NCBI RefSeq assembly: GCF_047250365.1
Contig: NZ_JBLBVL010000010.1
Coordinates: 1 to 64,000, forward strand
Direction: 5' to 3'
DNA length: 64,000 nucleotides
Origin: Thaumasiovibrio sp047250365
Lineage (GTDB): Bacteria > Pseudomonadota > Gammaproteobacteria > Enterobacterales > Vibrionaceae
Shown here piece by piece: positions 36,325 to 45,743 of the stretch; position 1 is the stretch's first letter, and each line of letters begins with the position of its first letter. The notes below the pieces were generated by a model. That model worked only from the letters and a program-made list of their open reading frames with translations. It was not told the DNA's origin and searched no databases. The translations under genes were made by a program, and so were the position numbers.

Positions 36325-37431
36325 TTACTCTTTCTCGCCCAGTTGAACGTTAACTTCAACACCAGGCTTCACACGCTGCAGGCCAGATGTTAAGACTTGA
36401 GCCCCTTCCTCAATACCTTTAACAATAACATCGGTACCAATGTCACCACCCATCGTTACACCATAACGCTCAACCACGTTATCGTCATTCACCACCATAA
36501 CGTAAGAGCCACCAACATCACTTTGCACCGATAAGCGTGGCACGGTAATAACACCAACCGTCTCCACCATTTGCAACGTGACATCAGCATACTGACCCGG
36601 TAACAAGATTCCTTTATCATTCGGGAACTCAGCTCTCATCTCCAATGTCCCCGTCGCTCGATCAATTCGGTTTGAAACAGAAATGATCTTACCTGTCTCT
36701 GAGTACTGCTCCCCTTGAAAGCTCAACAGTGCGATAACCCCACCGTCTGATGACTTCGGGTTTTCAATACTTTTTGAATATTGAAAAACTTCCCTTTCGC
36801 TGATAGAAAACTGTACATCGATAGGGTCGATACTCACTAGGGTCGCCAAAGGCCCTGATGAGGGCGCAATCAAATCGCCAATACTGGCTGACGAGCGGCT
36901 AATTCGTCCACTAATTGGTGCCGTAATCTGGGTGTATTGAAGATTCAACTCCGCAGCTTGTAATGACGCTTTAGCCACTTTCACTTGCGATGCAGCTTGA
37001 CTACGGGTGGCGGTAATACCATCGTACTCAGAACGACTGATACTTCCTTTCGGTAATAACTCTTTGGCACGTTCAGCATTCACCTGTGCCAAATTTAAGG
37101 CTGACTCTGCTTGTGCCAACGACGCTTTCGCTGCGGCAACTTGCGTATTGTAAATAGCGGGATCTAGTTGGAAAAGCAATTGCCCCTTCTCAACATTATC
37201 GCCTTCTTTAAAGTGACGAGATTGCAAATACCCCGACACCTGCGCTGAGATGGTGACATCTTCTTTCGCTTCCAAGCGACCAGAATAAACTTCATTAGGC
37301 GTATACTGAACTAACTCTGCACTGGCTGCAGAAACGTTGAGTACTGGTAATTGTTGACTTTGTTGAGCTTCACCACACCCAAATAAAAATAGGCTGCTCA
37401 CAACCCCAATTGAAAGTTTTGAATATTTCAC
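36325..37431 (-). CDS. RND efflux adaptor lipoprotein (AcrA-like)
   Basis: A 368-residue periplasmic adaptor paired with the downstream RND pump. GTG start. Lipobox LFGC (Cys19). Lipoyl halves (VSGYLQSRHFKEGDNVEKGQLLFQLD and YTQITAPISGRISRSSASIGD) flank an alpha-hairpin. The outer channel is not encoded here. Upstream is a 10-bp palindrome. Confidence 0.93.
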   Translation of the reverse strand: MKYSKLSIGVVSSLFLFGCGEAQQSQQLPVLNVSAASAELVQYTPNEVYSGRLEAKEDVTISAQVSGYLQSRHFKEGDNVEKGQLLFQLDPAIYNTQVAAAKASLAQAESALNLAQVNAERAKELLPKGSISRSEYDGITATRSQAASQVKVAKASLQAAELNLQYTQITAPISGRISRSSASIGDLIAPSSGPLATLVSIDPIDVQFSISEREVFQYSKSIENPKSSDGGVIALLSFQGEQYSETGKIISVSNRIDRATGTLEMRAEFPNDKGILLPGQYADVTLQMVETVGVITVPRLSVQSDVGGSYVMVVNDDNVVERYGVTMGGDIGTDVIVKGIEEGAQVLTSGLQRVKPGVEVNVQLGEKE

Positions 37432-37453
37432 TAAGAACCCTTTCTACGATAAA

Positions 37454-37463
37454 GTAACGTTAC
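37454..37463. promoter_or_regulatory. Palindrome upstream of AcrA-like gene
   Basis: GTAACGTTAC, perfect 10-bp palindrome 23 bp before the adaptor start; candidate operator, no regulator gene adjacent. Confidence 0.35.
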
Positions 37464-37594
37464 AATATTGCTCGGAACAGTAGATACATCGCCAACAGAA
37501 CACAATATCAATACAGATTAATCACTCTCGTTAATACTTTAGCATCAATGAATTAACATACAAATAGCGACGCACACATTCAGGGAAGTAATTT

Positions 37595-38698
37595 ATGCAA
37601 GAGAACGTCTTTATCGGTGTAATGACCGGTACCAGTTTAGATGGCATTGATTTAGTCATTGCAGCAATCACTACCGACTCCTTTGCGATCAAACACACAA
37701 CAAACGAACAATACCCCAAGGCCCTACGCCAAAGGCTTCAACGCCTTATCACCTCGGGCTCTACTTCCCTATCTGAACTTGGACAATGCGAACACTTACT
37801 GGGTAGATTCTACGGTGAAAAGATTAACGCATGGTTAACAAGATTAGAGTTTCCACATTCTCTTATCACTGCCATTGGTAATCACGGTCAAACGATCTGG
37901 CACGAGCCTGAGTCCGAAACACCGTTTACAATGCAGATCGGTGACAACAGTTTAGTAGCAGCGATGACGGGTATTCCTGTCGTAGGCGACCTTCGTCGCA
38001 TGGACATGGCCTATGGCGGACAAGGTGCACCGCTCGTGCCTGCATTCCACGAAAAGATCTTTCACCCTGGCAATACCGACACAACCGTTGTGGTAAATAT
38101 TGGTGGCATTGGCAATGTATCGATACTGCAGCCTCATCAAGCGCCCCTCGGTTTTGATACTGGCCCCGGCAATACCCTCGTTGATATCTGGGTACAACAC
38201 CATTTTGGCCAGCCCTATGACAAAGATGGCGCTCTCGCCAAGCAAGGAAAGGTTAATGAAGCGCTACTTTCTCAATTACTAACCGATCCTTATTTTGTGA
38301 AACCTGCACCGAAAAGCACTGGCAGAGAGTACTTCAACCAACATTGGTTAAAGGATCACCTCTGTCAGCTGCCACATACGCCGTCAAAACTCGATGTCTT
38401 GACAACTCTTTGTCAACTCACAGCAACGACCATTGCCGACGCTGTACCTAGCGATACATCGACTGTTATTGTATGCGGCGGAGGCGTGCACAACCCCGTT
38501 ATAATGGAAATGTTGGCGTACTGCCTTCCGACAATTAATGTGGTCAGCTCGGCGCATTTAGGTGTCGACCCTGACTATGTAGAAGCTGCTGCATTCGCTT
38601 GGCTAGCGCACCAGCGCATCAATCAATTACCTGGTAACTGCAAAGCGGTCACTGGTGCAACGCAACCAGCCATACTTGGCGCCATCTATCAGCCATAA
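37595..38698 (+). CDS. anmK: Anhydro-N-acetylmuramic acid kinase
   Basis: Converts 1,6-anhydroMurNAc and ATP to MurNAc-6-phosphate in peptidoglycan recycling. 367 residues; FIGVMTGTSLDGIDLV at residues 5-20 and NIGGIGNVSIL plus DTGPGN are the ATP and sugar sites. GGGAAG precedes the ATG. Followed closely by nagZ, which releases GlcNAc from the same muropeptides, so the two form a recycling operon. Confidence 0.96.
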   Translation: MQENVFIGVMTGTSLDGIDLVIAAITTDSFAIKHTTNEQYPKALRQRLQRLITSGSTSLSELGQCEHLLGRFYGEKINAWLTRLEFPHSLITAIGNHGQTIWHEPESETPFTMQIGDNSLVAAMTGIPVVGDLRRMDMAYGGQGAPLVPAFHEKIFHPGNTDTTVVVNIGGIGNVSILQPHQAPLGFDTGPGNTLVDIWVQHHFGQPYDKDGALAKQGKVNEALLSQLLTDPYFVKPAPKSTGREYFNQHWLKDHLCQLPHTPSKLDVLTTLCQLTATTIADAVPSDTSTVIVCGGGVHNPVIMEMLAYCLPTINVVSSAHLGVDPDYVEAAAFAWLAHQRINQLPGNCKAVTGATQPAILGAIYQP

Positions 38699-38723
38699 TC
38701 AATTAACAATACTGGAGCAAATA

Positions 38724-39704
38724 ATGGGACCTGTTTTAATCGACATCGACGGCACCCAACTAACGGACGAAGACCGCACACTGCTTAATCACCCCAATGT
38801 TGCTGGTGTCATCCTCTTTACTCGTAACTATCAGGATAGAGAGCAGTTACTGCGTCTGACCGAAGAGATCCGTCAGTGCAAAACAACACCGACACTCATT
38901 TGCGTTGATCAAGAAGGCGGTAGAGTACAGCGTTTTCGTGATGGCTTTAGCGCTATCCCTCCTGCAGGCGCCTATCGTCAGCATTCAAACGGAAAAGAAA
39001 TAGCCCAGTCTGCCGGTTGGGTTATGGCAACAGAGCTACTCGCCGCAGGGGTCGATTTTAGTTTTGCACCGGTACTCGATATTGGTGAACAGTGTGCCGC
39101 TATTGGCAATCGTGCTTTTGGCCTTACGGTTGAAGAAGTACAACAATATGCTGGTGCCTTTATCTCGGGGATGAAGAGCGCGGGAATGCCGACCACTGGT
39201 AAGCACTTTCCTGGACACGGCGGCGTACTGATTGACTCTCATCTCGCTACACCTTATGACCAACGAAATGACATATTAGAAACCGATATGCAGGTGTTTC
39301 AACAACTCATTGAGAATGACCAGCTTGATGCCATCATGCCTGCCCATGTTATTTATCCCGCCTACGACCCACAACCAGCGAGTGGCTCGTCTTTTTGGCT
39401 AAAGACAATTCTTCGAAATAGATTGGCATTTAAAGGCGTTATCTTTTCAGATGATCTAAACATGAAAGGCGCTGATGTGATGGGTTCTTATGCTGAAAGA
39501 GGCATGCAAGCATTAGCATCTGGGTGTGACGTCCTTTTACTGTGCAATAACCGAGAAGGATTGAAAGAATTACTAAACAACTTACCTATACAGCCTGCAA
39601 ACAATAAGCTTGCCAAGCTATATATTGAAAACAAAACCGCCGCAGTTCAACAAATGGCAACACCAAAATGGAAAGAAGCAGTGCAAACCATCACTGCGCT
39701 ATAA
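38724..39704 (+). CDS. nagZ: Beta-N-acetylhexosaminidase NagZ
   Basis: GH3 enzyme in the cytosol that removes GlcNAc from anhydromuropeptides. 326 residues. Motifs: FTRNYQDREQLLRLTEEIR, DQEGGRVQR, the KHFPGHG loop with catalytic His, and SDDLNMKGA with the nucleophilic aspartate. GGAG lies before the ATG at 38724; the longer ATG at 38655 would overlap anmK. NagZ products affect beta-lactamase induction in species with AmpR. Confidence 0.96.
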   Translation: MGPVLIDIDGTQLTDEDRTLLNHPNVAGVILFTRNYQDREQLLRLTEEIRQCKTTPTLICVDQEGGRVQRFRDGFSAIPPAGAYRQHSNGKEIAQSAGWVMATELLAAGVDFSFAPVLDIGEQCAAIGNRAFGLTVEEVQQYAGAFISGMKSAGMPTTGKHFPGHGGVLIDSHLATPYDQRNDILETDMQVFQQLIENDQLDAIMPAHVIYPAYDPQPASGSSFWLKTILRNRLAFKGVIFSDDLNMKGADVMGSYAERGMQALASGCDVLLLCNNREGLKELLNNLPIQPANNKLAKLYIENKTAAVQQMATPKWKEAVQTITAL

Positions 39705-39736
39705 ACCATCGTCTTCACATATGCACAACACTGCCC

Positions 39737-39829
39737 TTAGTCAGTCTTGTGCATATTCTTTTTCCTCCACTCCCTCACAACAACCACAACAGCGACGATA
39801 ATAAACACCAAAATTAGCGCTAACTCCAT
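39737..39829 (-). CDS. 30-residue membrane peptide
   Basis: ATG preceded by GGGGGGAGT, an excellent ribosome site, then 30 codons to TAA. A single hydrophobic span (LALILVFIIVAVVVVV, residues 3-18) is followed by a basic tail (REWRKKNMHKTD), giving a topology with the C-terminus inside. Too short for routine calling. No family recognised. Faces nagZ. The codon pattern and ribosome site favour a real gene. Confidence 0.62.
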   Translation of the reverse strand: MELALILVFIIVAVVVVVREWRKKNMHKTD

Positions 39830-40092
39830 ACTCCCCCCCTCAATGTATTCATCTCATAAATACAGTAGCAAAGGAATAGTCAAATGACATTGCAAATCAC
39901 ACTATTTTTGTAAATTGAGCAATTTATGTGAATCAACACGCTGGATTCCATGAAAGTGCAGTACAAAATGCGATGTTTTGTGCACTTTAACACTGGCGTT
40001 CGCTTAGAACCGCGCAAACATGCTTCTGATCTCACTAAACTTGCACAGAGAAAGTATAATTAACTGTAATAGACTGCTTTATAAGGACAATT

Positions 40093-40443
40093 ATGGAAAT
40101 AAGATCCATTGAAATCATTTATATATACAAAGGCACTCGTCACAGCCATAAAACCCTTTTTAGCGCACTTAGCGATACAAAGCTGACCCTATTACAGGTT
40201 TACTTTTCACTACTACAAATAAAAATGCGTACAAGCCACTGTTTTAACTATAAAAAACAAACTTTGGGCAATATCAAAATAAATCAACAGAATCTAATTA
40301 CAGTTATCAACAATGCCATGACAGAAAGCAAAGTTAAAATCGAACGAATACTCTGCCATGATCGAAATGTAAGCCACATCGTTTATCTATGCGGCACCAA
40401 GAGCCAATACAATGCCCCCTATATACAATATGTAGGCACTTAA
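40093..40443 (+). CDS. Hypothetical protein
   Basis: A 116-residue basic protein with no recognised family, an N-terminal beta-rich segment (SIEIIYIYKG) and several cysteines. AT-rich compared with the neighbours. GGAC precedes the ATG. Followed by an inverted repeat CTCCCTTTT/AAAAAGGGAG. May be recently acquired or fast evolving. Confidence 0.5.
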   Translation: MEIRSIEIIYIYKGTRHSHKTLFSALSDTKLTLLQVYFSLLQIKMRTSHCFNYKKQTLGNIKINQQNLITVINNAMTESKVKIERILCHDRNVSHIVYLCGTKSQYNAPYIQYVGT

Positions 40444-40860
40444 CTCCCTTTTACTACAAAGATAAAAAGGGAGTACTCAATTAAATCAATAAATTACGTA
40501 ACAAAAACCAACCTAAACCGCATATCAATAGATCACGCGCAGCATTTATCGCTGACGTTGTGCTCGGAACAATAAAAGCAAACAAACGTCAAGAGTTCCC
40601 TAAAACGTAGAGGGAGATCTATCCAATTCTACCCCATAAATGAAAACATTCACCCTAATCCACATTATTATTCGGATGAGTACTAACAGGATCTATCGAT
40701 GATCATTGCGTGATCATTCAACCTGAATGCAGCACCATATAAGTTTCCATTAGGAAACTATAATCATAATATATTGATCATCAACGCATTTATAAGGTTA
40801 GTGCTTGCTTACAAACTAAGCAGGTATTAAGCTAAACCTAAATTATCAGAGGATATAAAT
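40444..40860. other. 417-bp gap with repeats upstream of LysR gene
   Basis: Holds a hairpin ACTCCCTTTT/AAAAGGGAGT (40443-40474) after the hypothetical gene, three copies of TGATCA at 40700, 40711 and 40775, the first two 11 bp apart, and an inverted repeat GTTTCC-ATTA-GGAAAC (40743-40758). Probable regulatory DNA for the LysR gene. No gene found. Confidence 0.5.
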
Positions 40861-41784
40861 GTGGTACTCGACAACCTGCAACAAATGGTGATTTTGGCTA
40901 CCCTTGCCCACGAAGGTAGCTTCACTCGCACGGCTGACAAACTCGGGATATCTAAGTCTCACGTAAGCAAACAAATCAGTGCTTTAGAAGAAAGCCTTAG
41001 CTGTCAATTAGTACAAAGAAGTACACGTACCGTTAAGTTTACTGATATTGGCTTGCAGGTAGCTGAATACGGAGACAAGTTGATCCGAAATGTTGAAGAG
41101 GCTGAAGCATTGGTTTCAGGGCATAAGAATGAGGTCAGCGGTACGCTGCGGATCGCTGCGGCGATATCCTTAGGTAGCACGTTTATTTCTTCGCTCATTG
41201 CTGAATTCAAATTGCAGCACCCACAATTAAGAATTGAACTCAGCCTGTTCGACCACCGCCCTAGCCTTCTTGACGAAGGTTATGATTGTTGGTTAGCCAT
41301 GGATAACGAACTACCTGAGTCTATGGTCGCAAGGAAAATTTTCTGTTGTCAATTTATGGCAGTTGCCAGCCCAACCTACTTAAAGCACCGTGCGTCCATC
41401 TCCCATCCCAACGATTTGCGTCAACATAACTGTATTAGCTACGCGAGTGTTGATAGAAGCTTTGAAGTGTGGCCTTTTGAACGTGACCATGAGCAAGTCG
41501 ATGTACGAGTGAAAGGCGACATAAGAATTGATAATGCCCCCGCCATTATGGAAGCCGCAAAATCTGGGCTAGGGATTGCGTACATTGCAACATACCTTCT
41601 AAACAATGAAATTCATGATGGTACTTTGGTGAATGTATTACCGGGTTGGACACCTACAATGCAACTGACCATGTACGCAGTCTTTCCGCGCCGCAAGCAT
41701 CTAGCACCAAAGGTTCGGCAGTTCATTGATTTCGTCTTAACGCAGCACGGCACCGCCAACAGCGCTCTACTCAGTCGGCAGTGA
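40861..41784 (+). CDS. LysR family transcriptional regulator
   Basis: A 307-residue regulator of the CrgA/PtxR-like group: VLDNLQQMVILATLAHEGSFTRTADKLGISKSHVSKQISALEE is the winged helix and the rest is the effector domain. GTG start with GAGG upstream. No divergent target gene; an orphan regulator with an unusually long upstream region. Confidence 0.9.
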   Translation: MVLDNLQQMVILATLAHEGSFTRTADKLGISKSHVSKQISALEESLSCQLVQRSTRTVKFTDIGLQVAEYGDKLIRNVEEAEALVSGHKNEVSGTLRIAAAISLGSTFISSLIAEFKLQHPQLRIELSLFDHRPSLLDEGYDCWLAMDNELPESMVARKIFCCQFMAVASPTYLKHRASISHPNDLRQHNCISYASVDRSFEVWPFERDHEQVDVRVKGDIRIDNAPAIMEAAKSGLGIAYIATYLLNNEIHDGTLVNVLPGWTPTMQLTMYAVFPRRKHLAPKVRQFIDFVLTQHGTANSALLSRQ

Positions 41785-41803
41785 GTCGTGCTTTAAAATA
41801 GGA

Positions 41804-42910
41804 TCAGGAGCAGCGTCTAGTTACAGGAAGTGCATACATCTGAGTAATCATCGTCGCAACAGCGTCATCCACGGCGCAGAGTTTATGGCTAAATCGTATA
41901 CGCTCATTCTCTGTAATGCACGTATGGTTCTTATTTGCAGCAATATAGTTCACCGGAAATAATTGATAATTATTAATGATCTGGTGATCAATTTCCACTG
42001 CCAGTGCTTCTGGGGACTCATACTTTCCAGTGACAACGTCACCGAATGAAACATGAATACGTCGCTTTTCTCCGACAATACCCTGAATAATACTATCAAT
42101 ATCTTCAAACTCAGACTTTTGGTAATACCCGGTTTGACGTTTCGCCACTAACTCGTTGGCTTTGGCTAAATCGCACGGATCGTTTTCATAGCTAATCGTA
42201 ACCGGTACGATATTTAACGACTGCATATAATCTGCAAAGGGTTGCTTTTCTTTACGCCCTTGTACATGGAGCATTTTAAGAATAGCAGGATCGGTTTTGT
42301 CGTTACCATCCTTCGCCCGACCTTCCTTTTGTGCAATCCAAATCGACTGATTATCTTCACAGAGTGAGTGTCTAATATAGGCAGACAATTGCCCCAACGC
42401 CTTCATTAGCTCTCTTGGTGCTTTAATGTCCCGTTTGACGATGAAACTCTTGTTTAGTCGCATTAACGTGGCGACACACGCTTTCTTTAACAAATTATCG
42501 CCAATCGCAATGCGCGATGTATCAAATCCTTCATGGTGCAAACACCAATTAACTAACGCAGGATCCATGGCAATATCACGGTGATTTGAAATGTAGAGAT
42601 AACTCTTATTTCGGTCTAGTTTGTCCAAGCCAGAATAGGTGACACCGTCACTAGATGACAGTATTGCTTGCTCCATATAGTTTGCAACCTGAAGCTGCAC
42701 TTCTTTTACCGATTTGATCGATGACCAACGATGGGTTAACACCCTTTTTAACAGGGGTTTTACGAGCCCAGAAACACACGTTGGTAACCAAGAAAACCGG
42801 TATTGCGTAATGGCCGTTATAAACTCATCATCTTCAACTAATGCACTTAGTGCTTGCTGAACTTCTGCATCATTGTAAGGGCGAATATCCCTGTAAATAT
42901 CATTTTCCAC
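41804..42910 (-). CDS. 1-acyl-glycerol-3-phosphate acyltransferase-like protein
   Basis: A 368-residue acyltransferase of the LPLAT superfamily, larger than PlsC (about 245). The catalytic HX4D motif is ISNHRDIAMDPALVN near residue 115, with ALGQLSAYIRHSLCEDNQSIWIAQKEGRAKDG as a second block. The C-terminal 120 residues are an extra domain of unknown role. GTG start. No lipid genes nearby. Confidence 0.85.
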   Translation of the reverse strand: MENDIYRDIRPYNDAEVQQALSALVEDDEFITAITQYRFSWLPTCVSGLVKPLLKRVLTHRWSSIKSVKEVQLQVANYMEQAILSSSDGVTYSGLDKLDRNKSYLYISNHRDIAMDPALVNWCLHHEGFDTSRIAIGDNLLKKACVATLMRLNKSFIVKRDIKAPRELMKALGQLSAYIRHSLCEDNQSIWIAQKEGRAKDGNDKTDPAILKMLHVQGRKEKQPFADYMQSLNIVPVTISYENDPCDLAKANELVAKRQTGYYQKSEFEDIDSIIQGIVGEKRRIHVSFGDVVTGKYESPEALAVEIDHQIINNYQLFPVNYIAANKNHTCITENERIRFSHKLCAVDDAVATMITQMYALPVTRRCS

Positions 42911-43114
42911 GATTAATCTTCTAACAACTTTTGTAAGGGTATTTTACGCAGTTAAACGTCACGAAACAGTATTCATTTCACTCAATTACGTTGGTTGGAG
43001 GTCTAACCACTCGCATTTGGTATAAAGTAACTCAATCTTTTTACACCAATTTATTTGACCTAATGCACAAAAACGCACACTATTAGCCCGAGCGAATAAA
43101 AGGCAAAACACACT

Positions 43115-43741
43115 ATGCAACAAACTATTGAGTACGATAAAAAGCACGCCACAACACTTATCGTTAGTGGCAGAAAAAAATCCTTATATGGCATGCTGTT
43201 AGCGCCAATTTCAGGTGGTATCATTGTGCGTATTGGTCACACACATTACTACTTACAATCTGGTGATCTCTTTTGGATCAACATAGATTGCTTGCATAGC
43301 CTCATCGTTTTACCCGAAACGGAATGGCAACAGATACAAGTATCAATTCGCTCTCAATCGCCATTACCACAAACCGCTGGTTTTCTTTCAAACAGCCAAC
43401 TAATCCAGGCATGTTTTAGCACCCTGACAGAATCACCGTCTGATGCGTTAAAATCCAGTCTCATCAAAACCATTCACCTTCACCTTGCCGCACAGCAACC
43501 ACAACAAAATGCAAAAGACAGAGCCATTAACGTTGACTGTATGTTACAGGGTGACATGTCTGAGTTGAAGATTGCACTCTCAGATAGCGAGAAACAGCGA
43601 TTATTGCGTTGTATTAGAATGACTGAAGCCGTTCGAGCAAAACGGTCAGGAAAGTCTGTTGAGCATATTGTTCAAGATTTACAACTAACTCCCGAGGAAT
43701 TAAGGGCTGAAGCACAAGAATTACTGCAAGAACGTTGGTAA
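43115..43741 (+). CDS. AraC-like protein with degenerate DNA-binding end
   Basis: A 208-residue protein. Residues 1-90 look like the cupin ligand domain of AraC regulators (GGIIVRIGHTHYYLQSGDLFWINIDCLHSLIVLP). The C-terminal part (LLRCIRMTEAVRAKRSGKSVEHIVQDLQLTPEELRAEAQELL) resembles only one helix-turn-helix, not the two of a full AraC domain. Ribosome site moderate. Downstream genes converge. It may be a divergent regulator or a ligand-binding remnant. Family by pattern only. Confidence 0.5.
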   Translation: MQQTIEYDKKHATTLIVSGRKKSLYGMLLAPISGGIIVRIGHTHYYLQSGDLFWINIDCLHSLIVLPETEWQQIQVSIRSQSPLPQTAGFLSNSQLIQACFSTLTESPSDALKSSLIKTIHLHLAAQQPQQNAKDRAINVDCMLQGDMSELKIALSDSEKQRLLRCIRMTEAVRAKRSGKSVEHIVQDLQLTPEELRAEAQELLQERW

Positions 43742-43769
43742 TTTAGATATGCTATTTTTGGCCATTTAA

Positions 43770-44216
43770 TTATTTAAATGGAAGTCGCATCTGCAGCATA
43801 AGGTCTACATCTTCACGATCACGCCAGCGATAATCAATACGAAAATTGGCACTGCCGGTGAGTTGTTGCGATAAACCAAAACTCATCGTCACTCCATGTT
43901 GCTTAATCCACTCAACGACGGCTTCTGAAGAAAACTCGCCTAATTCATTAATATCGTCCGGTGTAAATATACCAATACCATAGAAGGTATTTCCATCAAT
44001 CGTCTGAGAAACCAAAGGCTCTTCTGCTTGCCAAGCATACCAAAAGTCCTCTTTTTGAACGTTTGGAAACAGCAGTGTTAGCTCTTGGCGTTCAAATATG
44101 GAACACATAAAGCTATCAACACGAAATGGTGCGCTGCATGGAATTTGCATCGCGTTTGCACTCATAGCAAGCGAGAATAGTACAGTCCCTATACAACAGT
44201 GCTTGAATTTTTTCAT
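43770..44216 (-). CDS. Secreted hypothetical protein
   Basis: A 148-residue protein with signal peptide ending AMSANAM and two cysteines near PCSAPF and FMCSI. No family recognised. Its ATG overlaps the stop of the NadD-like gene (ATGA), so translation is coupled, yet it is exported, an odd pairing with a cytosolic nucleotidyltransferase. Confidence 0.6.
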   Translation of the reverse strand: MKKFKHCCIGTVLFSLAMSANAMQIPCSAPFRVDSFMCSIFERQELTLLFPNVQKEDFWYAWQAEEPLVSQTIDGNTFYGIGIFTPDDINELGEFSSEAVVEWIKQHGVTMSFGLSQQLTGSANFRIDYRWRDREDVDLMLQMRLPFK

Positions 44217-44737
44217 GTAATATCCAAATATAGCCCTTCCTCTATTAGTAACGACGCTACTCCTGATGTGACTAAATGAGCAAAGGACTTATTTTCGCTT
44301 ATCGCTTCTCTAACATATGTACTACGAATATCTAATGTTTGTGGGCACGATAATACCTGCCATTGATTAAGTATATCTTCAAATCGATAAAATTTACTAA
44401 AATTAAGAAAATTGTCAGGTCCAATAACAAACGTAAACTGTGTATCAGCATGTGCTAAAGAGAGTGCCGTTAATACTGCATGTGTTGTCACTGGACTAAC
44501 GTTTTCGGCTAACTGTTGTTCAATGCTGACTAACTTCAAATTAGGCAGATGACTATCAGCAATAAAACGCTCAACTAAACGACAGCGAATATCGAAGGCC
44601 AGCATGCCTTTTCCCCAAGCGTGAGCGTAGCTAGGTATTAACCAAACTTCATCATAATGGTTCAATCTTTGAACGACAGATAAGTGGCCTCTTGTCGGTG
44701 GATTAAATGCACTGCCAAATATTGCTATATTTTTCAC
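44213..44737 (-). CDS. NadD-like nucleotidyltransferase
   Basis: A 174-residue cytidylyltransferase-fold enzyme of the nicotinate/nicotinamide mononucleotide adenylyltransferase type. GSAFNPPTRGHL is the ATP motif and DIRSTYVREAI matches the ISSTxxR end motif. Short compared with NadD (about 210). It is divergent from nadE 131 bp away. I take it as an NAD-synthesis or salvage paralogue; a standard nadD is probably elsewhere. Confidence 0.85.
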   Translation of the reverse strand: MKNIAIFGSAFNPPTRGHLSVVQRLNHYDEVWLIPSYAHAWGKGMLAFDIRCRLVERFIADSHLPNLKLVSIEQQLAENVSPVTTHAVLTALSLAHADTQFTFVIGPDNFLNFSKFYRFEDILNQWQVLSCPQTLDIRSTYVREAISENKSFAHLVTSGVASLLIEEGLYLDIT

Positions 44738-44868
44738 GTAAACGCCTCTTTTCTACATCGTTTGTAAATTTTACGCGATTTATTGAGTAATGAACATTGA
44801 TCAAAAGGTTGAGTTAGGCGATCATCGACAAATTACCCTTTACTTGAATTCGATAGGAATGAATAGAC

Positions 44869-45705
44869 ATGGAACAACATATTCGTAAGGAGATGAAGGT
44901 TCTCAGTGAGATTGATCCAGCTTTTGAAGTAAAACGCCGTATTGAATTTATTCAAAACAAACTTAAAGCCTCTCAGACTCATACGCTCATACTCGGCATT
45001 AGTGGTGGCGTCGATTCAACCACTTGTGGACGTCTAGCACAACTCGCTGTTAACGAATTAAATAAAACGGCCCCATCTTCTCATTACCGTTTTATTGCTG
45101 TCCGGTTACCTTATGGTGCACAAAAAGATGAGGATGAAGCCCAGCTCGCGCTTAGCTTCATTCAACCAAGCGAATCTATTAGCATTAATATCAAAGCTGG
45201 TGTTGATGCATTGCATGAAACAGTACTTGGCTCACTGAGTTCTGTCACAAATAAAGTTGAAACTGAAGCTGGGGTAGACTTTGCAAAAGGCAACGTCAAA
45301 GCTCGTGCCCGAATGGTTGCACAATATGAAGTCGCAGGGCTAACTAATGGGCTAGTTATTGGTACTGATCATAGTGCAGAAAACATCACAGGGTTTTACA
45401 CTAAATATGGCGATGGTGCATGTGACCTCGCGCCACTGTTTGGGCTAAGTAAACGCCAAGTTCGTCAAATTGCCACATTCTTAGGCGCTCCAGAGCAACT
45501 GGTACAAAAAGTACCGACTGCAGATTTAGAAGAGTTAGCGCCACAAAAAGCCGATGAAGATGCGTTGGCACTAACCTACGACCAAATTGATGATTTCCTT
45601 GAGGGTAAACCTGTCACAAATGATGTTACAGATAAGTTAACCACAATCTACATGCGTACACAGCATAAGCGTCAGCCAATACCAACCATTTACGACGACA
45701 TGTGA
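44869..45705 (+). CDS. nadE: Ammonia-dependent NAD+ synthetase
   Basis: Amidates nicotinate adenine dinucleotide to NAD. 278 residues; PP-loop SGGVDSTTCG near residue 45, GTDHSAEN and DLAPLFGLSKRQVR are diagnostic. No glutaminase domain, so ammonia is the donor. AGGAA precedes the ATG. Likely functions with the divergent NadD-like gene. Confidence 0.97.
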   Translation: MEQHIRKEMKVLSEIDPAFEVKRRIEFIQNKLKASQTHTLILGISGGVDSTTCGRLAQLAVNELNKTAPSSHYRFIAVRLPYGAQKDEDEAQLALSFIQPSESISINIKAGVDALHETVLGSLSSVTNKVETEAGVDFAKGNVKARARMVAQYEVAGLTNGLVIGTDHSAENITGFYTKYGDGACDLAPLFGLSKRQVRQIATFLGAPEQLVQKVPTADLEELAPQKADEDALALTYDQIDDFLEGKPVTNDVTDKLTTIYMRTQHKRQPIPTIYDDM

Positions 45706-45726
45706 ATCAAGCTAAACCATTAAGCT

Positions 45727-45743
45727 GGGGGAGTCTATTCCCC
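45727..45743. terminator. Hairpin between nadE and HD gene
   Basis: GGGGA paired with TCCCC around TCTAT; T run follows on the plus side. It overlaps the stop of the converging HD gene. Confidence 0.6.
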
